Source of the DNA: Lolium rigidum | Lineage: Eukaryota; Streptophyta; Magnoliopsida; Poales; Poaceae | Reading direction: 5' to 3' | Length of the DNA: 64,000 nt | NCBI RefSeq assembly: GCF_022539505.1 | Contig: NC_061510.1 | Location: forward strand, 398,394,249-398,458,248 | Shown: one piece after another, positions 49,354 through 59,372 of the stretch | Position numbering within the stretch: the stretch's first letter is position 1 | How the letters are laid out: the number at the start of each line of letters is the position of its first letter | Translations under genes and position numbers: made by a program | Notes under the pieces: generated by a model | The model's database searches: none | Told to the model about the DNA's origin: nothing | The model's input: only the letters and a program-made list of their open reading frames with translations

Positions 49354-50533
49354 CTCTACAACATATATTTGCAATAGTTTAGAATAAGTTTATGACAAAT
49401 TGAGTTCAAATTTTAATTCAACATAATTAAAAATCTAGGTGAACTCCCACTCAAAACAATATCCCTCGCATTGTCTTAGTGATCACACGAACCAAATCCA
49501 CCACACCATAGTCCGATCATCACGAGACAAGGTGTAATTTCAATGGCGAACACTCAAAGTGTTCATCATATCAATCATATGATTCATGCTCTACCTTTCG
49601 GTATCACGTGTTCCGAGACCATGTACGTACATGCTAGGCTCGTCAATGCCACCTTAGTATCCGCATGTGCAAAGCTGGCTTGCACCCGTTGTATGCACTT
49701 GTTGATTCTATCACACCCGATCATCACGAGATGCTTCGAAACGACAAGTCTTGGCAACGGTGCTACTAAGGATGAACACTTTATTATCTTGAGATTTTAG
49801 TGAGGGATCATCTTATAATGCTACCGTCGCGATCTAAGCAAAATAAGATGCATAAAAGGATTAACATCACATGCAGTTCATATGTGATATGATATGGCCC
49901 TTTTGTCTTTGTGCCTTTGATCTTCATCTCCAAAGCACGGACATGATCTCCATCATCTTCGGGCATGATCTCCATCATCGTCGGCGTAGCGTCAAGGTCA
50001 ATGGCGCCGTCTTCATGATTGTCCTCCATGTAGCAACTATTACAACTACCTTGAAATACTACTCAACATGAAATTTAAAAACAACCATAAGGCTCCTGCC
50101 GGTTGCCACAATACAATAATGATCATCTCATACATATTCATCATCACATTATGGCCATATCACATCACCAAACCCTGCAAAAACAAGTTAGACGCTCTCT
50201 AATTTGGTTTGCATATTTTACGTGGTTTAGGGTTTTCGATATCTAATCTACCTACGAACATGAACCACAACGTTGATACTAATGTTGTCAATAGAAGAGT
50301 AAATTGAATCTTTACTATAGTAGGAGAGACAGACACCCGCAAAGCCTCTTATGCAATACAAGTTGCATGTCGAACGAGGAACAAGTCTCATGAACGCGGT
50401 CATGTAAAGTTAGTCCGAGCCGCTTCATCCCACTATGCCATAAAGATGCAAAGTACTCAACTAAAGATAACAAGAGCATCAACGCCCACAAAACCATTGT
50501 GTACTACTCGTGCAACCATCTATGCATAGACAC
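49354..50533 (-). other. Leader region of Copia element B
   Basis: Noncoding sequence between primer site and gag start. The part 49819-50530 matches the leader of element A at 1746-2468. Confidence 0.75.
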
Positions 50534-50546
50534 GGCTGCGATACCA
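50534..50546 (-). other. Primer binding site of Copia element B, two changes
   Basis: The minus strand reads TGGTATCGCAGCC; the canonical initiator-Met site TGGTATCAGAGCC, as in element A, differs at two positions. Confidence 0.8.
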
Positions 50547-50548
50547 CT

Positions 50549-52329
50549 TGTAGGATAACGTTGCATAGAAAACAAAAATTTTCCTACCGCGAACACGCAA
50601 TCCAAGCCAAGATGCAATCTAGAAGACGGTAGCAACGAGGGGGTATCGAGTCTCACCCTTGAAGAGATTCCAAAGCCTACAAGATGAGGCTCTTGTTGCT
50701 GCAGTAGACGTTCACTTGCCGCTTGCAAAAGCGCGTAGAAGATCTTGATCACGATCGGTTCCGGCGCCACGAACGGGCAGCACCTCCGTACTCGGTCACA
50801 CGTTCGGTTGTTGATGAAGACGACGTCCACCTCCCGTTCCGGCGGGCAGCGGAAGTAGTAGCTCCTCTTGAATCCGACAAGCACGACGGCGTGGTGTCGG
50901 TGGCGGTGGAGAACTCCGGCGGAGCTTCGCTAAAGCACGCGGGAGCTATGGAGGAGAGGGGGGCGGCTAGGGTTTGGGAGGGGGTGGCCGGCCACTCAAG
51001 GGGGCGGCCAGGTTGTGGTCTTGGGGTGGCCGGCCCCCTCCCTTGGCCCCTCATTATATAGGTGGATCCCCAAGAGTTGGTCTCCAAGTCTTCGAATAAG
51101 ACCCGAACCAAAACCTTCCAAAAAGAGGGGAAACCTAGCCAAGCTAGGACTCCCACCAAAGGTGGGAGTTCCACCTCCCATATGGGGGTGGCCGGCCCCC
51201 TAAGGGGAGTCCACTTGGGACTCCTCCCCCACTAGGGTTGGCCGGCCATGGAGGTGGAGTCCCATGTGGACTCCACCTTCCTTGGTGGTTTCTTCCGGAC
51301 TTTTCTAGAACCTTCTAGAACCTTCCATAGAACCTTCCGCGACATTTTAATACACATAAAATGACATCCTATATATGAATCTTATTCTCCGGACCATTCC
51401 GGAACTCCTCGTGATGTCCGGGATCTCATCCGGGACTCCGAACAAATATTCGAACTCCATTCCATATTCAAGTACTACCATTTCAACATCCAACTTTAAG
51501 TGTGTCACCCTACGGTTCGTGAACTATGCGGACATGGTTGAGTACTCACTTCGACCAATAACCAATAGCGGGATCTGGAGATCCATAATGGCTCCCACAT
51601 ATTCAACGATGACTTTAGTGATCGAATGAGCCATTCACATACAATACCAATTCCCTTTGTCTCGCGATATTTTACTTGTCCGAGGTTTGATCTTCGGTAT
51701 CACTCTATACCTTGTTCAACCTCGTCTCCTGACAAGTACTCTTTACTCGTACCGTGGTATGTGGTCTCTTATGAACTTATTCATATGCTTGCAAGACATT
51801 AGACGACATTCCACCGAGAGGGCCCAGAGTATATCTATCCGTCATCGGGATGGACAAATCCCACTGTTGATCCATATGCCTCAAATCATACTTTCCGGAT
51901 ACTTAATCTCACCTTTATAGCCACCCATTTACGCCGTGGTGTTTGATGTAATCAAAGTACCTTTCCGGTATAAGTGATTTATATGATCTCATGGTCATAA
52001 GGACTAGGTAACTATGTATCGAAAGCTTATAGCAAATAACTTAATGACGAGATCTTATGCTACGCTTAATTGGGTGTGTCCATTACATCATTCATACAAT
52101 GATATAACCTTGTTATTAATAACATCCAATGTTCATGATTATGAAACTAATCATCCATTAATCAACAAGCTAGTTAAGAGGCATACTAGGGACTCTTTGT
52201 TGTTTACATATCACACATGTATTAATGTTTCGGTTAATACAATTATAGCATGGCATATAAACATTTATCATAAACATAAAGATATATAATAACCACTTTT
52301 ATTATTGCCTCTTGGGCATATCTCCAACA
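50549..52329 (-). repeat. 5' LTR of Copia element B
   Basis: On the minus strand it starts TGTTGGAGATATGCCC at 52329 and ends CCTACA at 50549; a GC-rich promoter/leader part with GGCCGGCC blocks lies at about 50980-51260, including a TATATA near 51056. Confidence 0.95.
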
Positions 52330-53870
52330 TTATCAACATCATTTAGCTAATTTCCAAAAATATTTTAACATTGGCCGGTGAAGGAAAATTAAAAGTATAT
52401 TGGATGGTTCTCCAAATCAGCTTTGCAAAGGGACAATCGAAAAATAAGTGATTTATCGTTTCATTATTATCACAGAAAACACATTTCTTACAACCATTCC
52501 GATTTCTTTTTGCGAGGTTATCTTTTGTGAGAATTACTTTTTTATAAAGGAACCATATGAAAAGCTTAATCTTTAGCGGTACCTTTACGTTCAAAAGATA
52601 TTTGCGCAAGAAAACCGTATGGCCATTCATCATGTCTACGTACATGAATTTTACCGAAAATGCGCCTGTGGTAGTTAAATTCCAGACAAAAACATCCGGA
52701 TCTTCCGTCAAATTAACCCTGATTAGCTGCTGAAGTAGTAATAGCCAAGCCTCCCATTTATCCGTAGATAAATTTCTCCTAGATTCGATATTCAGAGACT
52801 CGTTAGAACATCCGAAATCAGAACGTTTCTCCGGCGAACAATGTTATACAACAAAGGGTACTGCTTAGCTAACGGTTGGTCACCTAACCATAAGTCCTAC
52901 CAAAAAATGTGTGTTTTGACCATTGCCAACTTTGAAAGAGCCCCGAGAGAAAAACTCATCCTTAACTCCCATGACCCCCTTCCAAAAGGAAGAACTCTTT
53001 CCGTACTTCTTCCTCATTTAAGAGTTTAAACAACCACTTACTAAGTAAGCATTTGTTTTTGCCGTCACAAGTGACAACGTTTGAGTCCGGAGATATGTAT
53101 TATGCAACAACTCTTTCTGTACTCCTTCCTCATTTAAGATTTTAAACAACCACTTACTAAGTAAGCATTTGTTTTTTATATCTAACACCTCCACCCCTCG
53201 ACCCCCTTGATCTTTAGGTCGACAAATAATGTTCCATCTAGTCAGCCGATATTTACGCTTATGCTCTTCATTTTGCAAAAAAAAACCTTGACATGTAGAA
53301 ATCTAATTTTTTTTCTTTACCCCTTTAGGTATTTCAAGAAAAGATAGCATAAACATTGGAAGACTAGTTAGGACGGAATTAATAATCACAAGTCTATCTC
53401 CATATGAGAGTAACTTGCCTTGCCAGCAACCCAACTTTCGTTCAAAGCGGGTCTCTACTGGATTCCATTCCTTGTTAAGAAGTTTTCTATAATGGATTGG
53501 CATTCCCAGGTATCGAAAGGGGAGAGAACCAGCTTCACAACCAAAGATTTGCTTATACTGGTTCTCTTCATCCTTCGCCTTTCCAAAACAGAAAATCTCA
53601 CTCTTATGAAAATTGATCTTAAGGCCAGATAATTATTCAAAGATACAAAGGATTAACTTCATGTTAACAGCCTTCTGAAGGTCATGTTCCATAAAGAGAA
53701 TAGTATCATCTGCATACTGTAGAATGGATACCCCCCCCCCTCAACTAAATGTGGGACAAGACCACCTACTTGGCCATCCTCCTTTGCTCTTGCAATTAGG
53801 ATTACCAGCATATCAGCAACTATATTAAAAAGGATAGGTGATAGAGGATCTCCTTGCCTAGAGCAACAAA

Positions 53871-54095
53871 GATGGTAAATAAATATTATCTAGCTGATTT
53901 CACTCAACAAGAAATATATGGTCTAGAGCAACAACTCAAACACTTTGTTGTGGATGCTTCTAATGACAAGGAGTTGAAAATGTATCAACATTAACAAAGC
54001 TATGTCGCTGCCTTGTTGAGAGTGGGTGACATTCTATCTACAATTTGATTGATAGGTTGTTGCGATTGCTTGTGACTCTCCCGGTTTCTACATCA
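53871..54095 (+). pseudogene. hAT/TTF-type zinc-finger protein fragment, part 2
   Basis: The frame resumes with KYYLADFTQQEIYGLEQQLK and HFVVDASNDKEL, ends at a stop near 53995, and in shifted frames continues with DRLLRLLVTLPVSTSS, the start of the hAT dimerisation signature. Together with 42761-43107 it is one plus-strand gene interrupted by the LINE. Sequence after 54095 is unrelated (LINE 3' end). Confidence 0.75.
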
Positions 54096-55131
54096 AGTGG
54101 AGGCGATCTCGTGTTTCACCCGCGACACGAGGTCGCCCGGGGCAGCAGCCTTGGGTACGACGGTGGAGGTGGCCCTCTTCTTCGCCGGAGAGGGTCGGCC
54201 TGCAGTTGGTGGTGGTGGATCTATCGATCTATCACCGTGTTCCGGTGGCGAGATGGAGATGCTTGGAAACCGGTAACGGATTCGCCGGTGGAGGGTTGGC
54301 ATGGCCAGCCCGGGAAGGTCGCCGACGTGGGGGTCCGACCTGAATAAAGGTGGTGGTCCTAGGGTCTCTCTTGTGTGAAGATGAAGACCTACTGGAGGCC
54401 TGGACTCGTGATCTAGCCGGAGTGTTGAGTTCCGGAAGGCTCCGCCGGCAAATGTAACAGTGTTTTTTGCCTGGAGTTTGCTGGATCCGTGGTATTCGGT
54501 CGTGCGCGCTCATACTTTTATTCCGACCGATTGGTTCTGGAGGGAGCGACGCGAAGCTCTTTTTCTGTATTGACATCAAGTGACTATGGATCCATGATGA
54601 AAGTCGGAAGAAGGGAAGTTCATGAAGGCCGGAGGGGAGGACTAGCTAAGGGAGGTTCAAATCTCCGCGTTGTTGAGGGATTTGCTTGGTGTTCCGGGTT
54701 TCACAGCAGCGGTATGAAAGTGGGGCGACAACACAGGTGAAGTTCAGAGTCCTACCTTTCAGGGTGAAAACCCAAGGTCTGGCCTTAACTGGTTGTGCCT
54801 GGCAATGACCTTGTTGGAGGCATTGTTTTGAGAGCGGTGACTATCTTCAGGGTGAAAACCTAAGGTCTTTGATCGGGCGACGATGGTGTTAGCGCACTGT
54901 TCCCTTCTTGGAGGCGTCGTTTTTGGAGAGTCTGTATTTCAGGTGTTGTCTTGGCGGTGGATGTATTGTTGTTGTTAGGCCCGAGATACTGTAGCGGGAC
55001 TTTTGTTTCTTAGTTTTCTTTTCCTTTTTTTGGCTGTGTGCATCCGTAGTGCCATTAGGGTGGTGTGTTGTTGCAGAGGTTGTGTGTAATTGGTATCGTT
55101 TTGATATTAATATATTTCCTTTATCAAAAAA
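54096..55131 (+). mobile_element. LINE 3' untranslated end, plus strand
   Basis: The segment contains repeated CAGGGTGAAAACC(C/T)AAGGTC blocks (about 54761 and 54850) and ends TTTGATATTAATATATTTCC then TTTATCAAAAAAA, the typical 3' end and short A tail of grass LINEs. No RT domain remains, so it is strongly 5'-truncated; its left border is estimated from where hAT similarity stops. A target duplication was not identified with confidence. Confidence 0.65.
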
Positions 55132-55385
55132 ATCATTATCTAGTATGTAGTTCTTTTGTTTTGTACTGTAGATGATTACCTACCATCTAGTTGTTTTGTT
55201 TTGGAGGAAAGGAGTAGTTCATGCATATATTGATGCTAGAAATGTATTTTGAGTTATATAAGTTCCTGAAAATACTACTAATTCTATCTTCTTGTTGCTC
55301 ATACAATTTGGTGTCCAAAGAAATAAAAATTATGTTAATTTGCAGCTTCGTCCCCACCCCCAAAAAAAGATTTCCTTCATGGCAC
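55132..55385. other. Short AT-rich flank
   Basis: Nothing recognised between the LINE tail and the Harbinger element; it contains an imperfect repeat of a TAGTTCTTTTGTTTTG block. Confidence 0.5.
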
Positions 55386-55388
55386 TGA

Positions 55389-56891
55389 GGGCATCTCTAG
55401 CGGCGCGACGCATTTTAGTGTCCGCGCGCGTCCGTTTGCGTCGCGCAGCGGACGCTGAAATGACCGTTTTCGTCCGCGTGTCCGTTTGCGTCTGGGGTTG
55501 GCTCCAGCAGCCCGACGCATTTTTTTTTCTCTTTTCATTTCAACATACTTCCAAATATTACAAATTGGAAGATTATTTTACACAAACTAATACATAGTTT
55601 GGAACATGGTTTACACAAACTAATACATAGTTTGCACCATGGTGGACACAAATATAAATATTTTAAAAATAGAAACCAGTTGTGTTGATTTCCGTATGTT
55701 CGCTGCCAAGAAAGAACATTCGAGGGCACACCCAGTCACCCAAACTCGGAAAATCCAGCGGGAGGATTGACGGTGCCCTTGTTGGTTCTACCGATGGCGA
55801 ACAGACATGAAACCTTCCACTACGGCTTCGTCCGGCCCGTAGCCGGATTCGTCGCAAAGAAAGAACACTCTACGTTCTAACTATCGGAGTCCGACTCGGA
55901 TTCGCCGGTGTGGTAGTGCTCGCGGCAGGCCGTGTCGTCGAAGACCTTGACGACCATCTCACCGTCCGCCTCGTAGAGGAAGGTGAGCCGGCAGCCGGGC
56001 TCGAGCGCCGGGTCACGGGCGAACTTGCCCCACCCGGTGTGCAAGTACATCTTGCCCTGCCCGTCGAACAGGACCTCCACGGCCCGGCGGCGAAGTTGCG
56101 GCTGGCCTCCCGTAGCTGCAAATGCGCCGGCTCGACGCCGTCGGCGAACTCGGCGAACTTGTCCGGGAGACGCTTGATGCCGAGCGGGTCGTCATCGATG
56201 CGGAGGAGGAACTCGAGCGGCGTCCCTCCACGTCGGAGGAAGACGAAGAGGGCGCGAGCGACCGGCGAGCGTGGGGCCGTAGCTGCTCCACCACGGCGGC
56301 CCCTGCCCCGTCCCCGGGGCCGTCCGGGGCCGCGGCCTCGACCGCCTCGCCGGCCACCGGGACCCGCCATGGTCTTCCTCGCGGGGCCGGCTGCGTCGCG
56401 AGAACACCTAGGCGGCGGAACGCTGGAGCTTTGTGGCGGCTAGGGTTTCTATGGAGGAGTGGATGAGGTAGAAGAAGGCGCGGCCCCTTTATATAGGCCG
56501 GAGGCATGCGGTGGCGCGGGACGCGTGGCGACGCCATTAACGTGGTTGGCGGAGGTGGGCTGCGGCCGCTCGGCAGCCGAGGCATTGCCATTAACGTGGC
56601 GCAGACTGCCGAAGCGACGCAGCGGCGCCAGTCGCAGGCGCGTTTGAGAAGACGCATCGACGCAGGGTCGCTGCCAGGCGGGCCCGACGAAACGTCCGCC
56701 GGATACGAGCGGACACTTTCGGCGTCCGCGCAGTGTCCGCGGAGACGCATCCGAGGCGCATATTTGGGCCAGGTTTGCGTCTCCGCGGACGGCCCGGTCA
56801 CTTTGCGTCGCCCCGCTGGAGAGGGTGTCAGACACATTTCCGGTCACGGCGGACGAAAACGACCATTTGCGTCGCGCCGCTGGAGATGCTC
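55389..56891. mobile_element. PIF/Harbinger-type element carrying a B3-like frame
   Basis: Ends are GGGCATCTCTAGCGGCGCGA on the left and, on the minus strand from the right, GAGCATCTCCAGCGGCGCGA; similarity continues inward through CGTTTTCGTCCGC. The flanks are TGA on both sides (55386-55388 and 56892-56894), a three-base target as in Harbinger elements. The 1503-bp element contains a GC-rich minus-strand coding segment with leader and 3' UTR but no transposase, so it is a gene-carrying non-autonomous element. A GAGCATCTCC end is shared with the element at 12831-13642. Confidence 0.8.
55877..56370 (-). pseudogene. B3-like DNA-binding protein frame inside Harbinger element
   Basis: From ATG at 56370 the frame encodes a Gly/Arg-rich start (about 35 residues), then PLEFLLRIDDDPLGIKRLPD and KFAEFADGVEPAHLQLREAS, the first strand of a B3-type domain. 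Near 56090 the frame shifts by one; the other frame (from 56080) continues with GKMYLHTGWGKFARDPALEP and CRLTFLYEADGEMVVKVFDD, matching the B3 pattern L..GW..F.....L..G, and ends in a short acidic serine tail. Length with the shift repaired would be near 165 residues, short for a transcription factor. Whether it was ever functional in the element is unknown. B3 assignment is from the pattern, not a search. Confidence 0.6.
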
Positions 56892-56894
56892 TGA

Positions 56895-59372
56895 TGCCAA
56901 GCTTAGTATTTTCACGCTTGTCTTGACGTACGTATGTGCAAAACCAGTGCCCACGCACGCAAAAAGAACAACGCCACGCCCCGCATATATGGAACCACAA
57001 GATCGATGAACCCTGCTGAACTTGTATGCAAATTGCACGTATGCGTCGATGCACCGTTCTCGGGCGAGCTAGCTAGCTAGCTTACTTCCTCGGTAGCCGG
57101 CACCTAAGTTTTGAAGCGGTTGAGCATGCGCCAAAGAGATGACAACATGCGCTAAATTTAGAAGCAGAAGAACATTAAGATATGTTTTTACCCTTTCCTG
57201 AAGTAGGTGCATTTGCAACACACGTTCGATGTGTGTATCCGCGCCATTCGATGGGGCTATAGTAATGGGTAGCATGCAAATGGGCATGCATTGCAGCATT
57301 TTAAGGCATCGCGGGTGTCCGTGGTGAGAAATTAGTTATGGATTGACGGGCGATCTTTTTTATTTTTGGATTTTTCTTGATTTTTTTTATTTTAATGGAT
57401 TGTGATAAACTCGGATCATATGAATTTTTATTTTTAAATTTAAAAAGTTTTGCTAGTTCTCAGCTGCACCGTTCGCATCGTGATTTCGGCATATTAATTG
57501 CAAACTAGGTTGCGATTGAGAAAAAAATTTCAGTTGCAAGAGAGATGCAACTAAGAAAAATACACCAAACCGTTAGATTTACTTCGTGATTCGTGCTAAT
57601 TATAAATTGCAACTGATATTTAATGATATCATATAACTGAAAATGAAGCTACTCAAAGATAATCCACTTATCCACAGTTGTCAACAAACAAACAAAAAAC
57701 CGCAAAAATACTAGTTAGTACTACCTCCATCCTAAAACTTAAGACTTGTATTATTTTTAGAAAGTGAAACTAGTTCTGCGCAGATCATATGCATGCATAT
57801 GTGACGCTGCTACCACCCTCACTCCATGCTGAGACATGATCACTGGGAAGCAGTAATAATTAAGCTGGCTAGCCATTAGTCATCTAACCCAGCAGCAACG
57901 CATAATGCGGATCACGAATGCGTAATCCAGAGGCACATGCATGCAAGCACGCGTGACCATGAACTAGGATCACAAGTGGCTGCGTGCATGCTGGGCGACA
58001 GCCATGGAGCCCCCGTCGTTTCGATCCAGAACCCTGCCCTGCCACGGCCATCCGCGGCAGCGTCGCCGATGCGTTCGACTCGAAGGCGGGGATCATTCTG
58101 TTTGCTTCATTCGTAAACCCTGTATATATCTGCTTAGTTCCCAGCGCCACTGGTTAATTTAGTCTCTGATCCATGGCTTTGCGCGGTAGCCCGAGCATAG
58201 GATCTTGCTTTGAGGCGCAGTCCATGGCTGGTCCCCGTACGTGCCACGTATGCTAGCTTAACTTCTTCGATTCCATGGCAGCTAGCTTGGCGTTTCTCTT
58301 CTCCCTTCCCATGCATGCATGCAAACTGGCTGGTCCCCGTGTGTACCATACATCTGCAATCGTGCTAATCTACCATGCATCTCGAGCAAAATATTAACTT
58401 ACCTCCGGTTTGAACGGAGGTAGTACGATCTATAGCTACTTGCGCTTCGCTTGGACCTTCGACCCAAGAACCAGTCATCTAAGAAAGAGGAAATTGCAGC
58501 CTCCAGCAAGTTCGACTCCATGTGCTGCACAAGCCACTATTTGGATGCTTTTTATTTTGCAATTTTCGCCATATGGTGGTCTAATCACCACTTGATCGTC
58601 TAGTCAACTATTTAGCTCCGGTGAAAGCAAAACTAATAGATGGCCCCACATGTCAGTGCATCAACATATGTAAAAAATTGGAGAACCTTCGAAAAAACAT
58701 AAAAACTGATTAATCATCCAAAATGTATGACATTTTTTTTTATGCACACTAGGATGTAATGGACGAATTTTATATGCAACATCAATGGTTACTCGAAGAA
58801 TTAGTCTATATAGGTTTACAAATCAATTGCTCCTGACATTCCTTATAGGATATAACAGGTATATCACACCCTATAAAGCATGTACAGAAAAATTGTATTT
58901 TTGTACGCACAATTATTTTCCAATGATCTCTTAAGTGGGTTATGACTATTTGTTTTAAATATTAGTAGTAGAAAAACAGTTTTAAGTAAAACAATTGATG
59001 ATACATATAGAATGGAGTCTATTACATTCTGGAGTGCATCCAAAAAAAAATAATTAGACAAATAATAAAATTTATCAATTTTGAACTTCTTAATTTATTA
59101 ACTATAATTGGAGCATTGACATGTGAAACCCACTTTGTTGATTTTAATGCTAACATGAATAAATAGTAAATTAGATGATTAAGTGGTGAAATCTGCAACA
59201 TATGATCACCAGTACATGGTAGAAACTATAAAAAGACAAATGGTGGTTTGTGCAATATATGGAGCAGAACATAGTGGAAGCTGCAATTCCCACTATGAGA
59301 AACAAGTGACGGATGGTTTATCCGGACATGGGCGGAGCTCTTTGGGTACATGGGTGCATAGATATACACCCA
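56895..59372. other. Intergenic DNA
   Basis: About 2.5 kb, AT-rich in the right half. Only short frames. Simple features: GCTAGCTAGCTAGC near 57066, repeated GCATGCATGCATGC near 58310, and TACCTCC...GGAGGTA around 58400-58425. TACTACCTCCATCCTAAAAC at 57720 looks like one end of a Stowaway MITE, but no matching partner was established. Confidence 0.5.

Larger units (their letters stand above)
43540..52329 (-). mobile_element. Complete BARE1/Angela-like Copia element B, 8.8 kb
   Basis: Two near-identical LTRs of 1780 and 1781 bp, a primer site, a purine tract and a decayed gag-pol are all in the right order on the minus strand. The flanks are a perfect 5-bp duplication, TTATC, at 43535-43539 and 52330-52334. 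By eye the LTRs differ at roughly 20 to 25 places in 1780 bp, so insertion is recent, in contrast with the many frameshifts in the coding region. It is inserted in a LINE. Confidence 0.96.
43108..53870 (-). mobile_element. 5'-truncated LINE (non-LTR retrotransposon), split by Copia B
   Basis: The minus-strand element ends with a poly(A) tail, seen as eight Ts at 43108-43115, preceded by GAAGCTCCCATTTCG. It keeps the RT C-terminal half: SRQGDPLSPILFNIVADML (about 53815-53860), the active-site YADD (codons at 53705-53716), then INSVLTSLPMFMLSFLEIPK (about 53310-53380), the zf-RVT region with VPLKIKLFIWFLYKK and CVFCDNNETINHLFFDCPF (52343-52711) and the tail MWAIWNCRNDIVFNRRSN (about 43430-43500). 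The RT N-terminal part and endonuclease are absent. Frames are broken repeatedly. GATGATATCTA (43097-43107) and GATGGTAAATA (53871-53881) are a possible diverged target duplication. The Copia element at 43540-52329 is inserted inside it. Confidence 0.85.

Noticed and set aside
53884..55145. ATTATCTAG before 53895 and after 55134 as the target duplication of the plus-strand LINE
   Set aside because: The left copy lies inside hAT-like coding sequence that continues 200 bases further, so it would misplace the LINE start; the match may be chance.
55910..57009. Plus-strand frames of 114-177 codons opposite the B3-like frame
   Set aside because: Mirror frames of a GC-rich coding segment; low-complexity Arg/Pro/Ala translations.
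57720..57745. Stowaway-like end
   Set aside because: No matching terminus or TA duplication could be fixed.
58398..58425. TACCTCC...GGAGGTA palindrome as a Stowaway element
   Set aside because: The arms enclose only a few bases; at best a remnant or an end motif without a partner.
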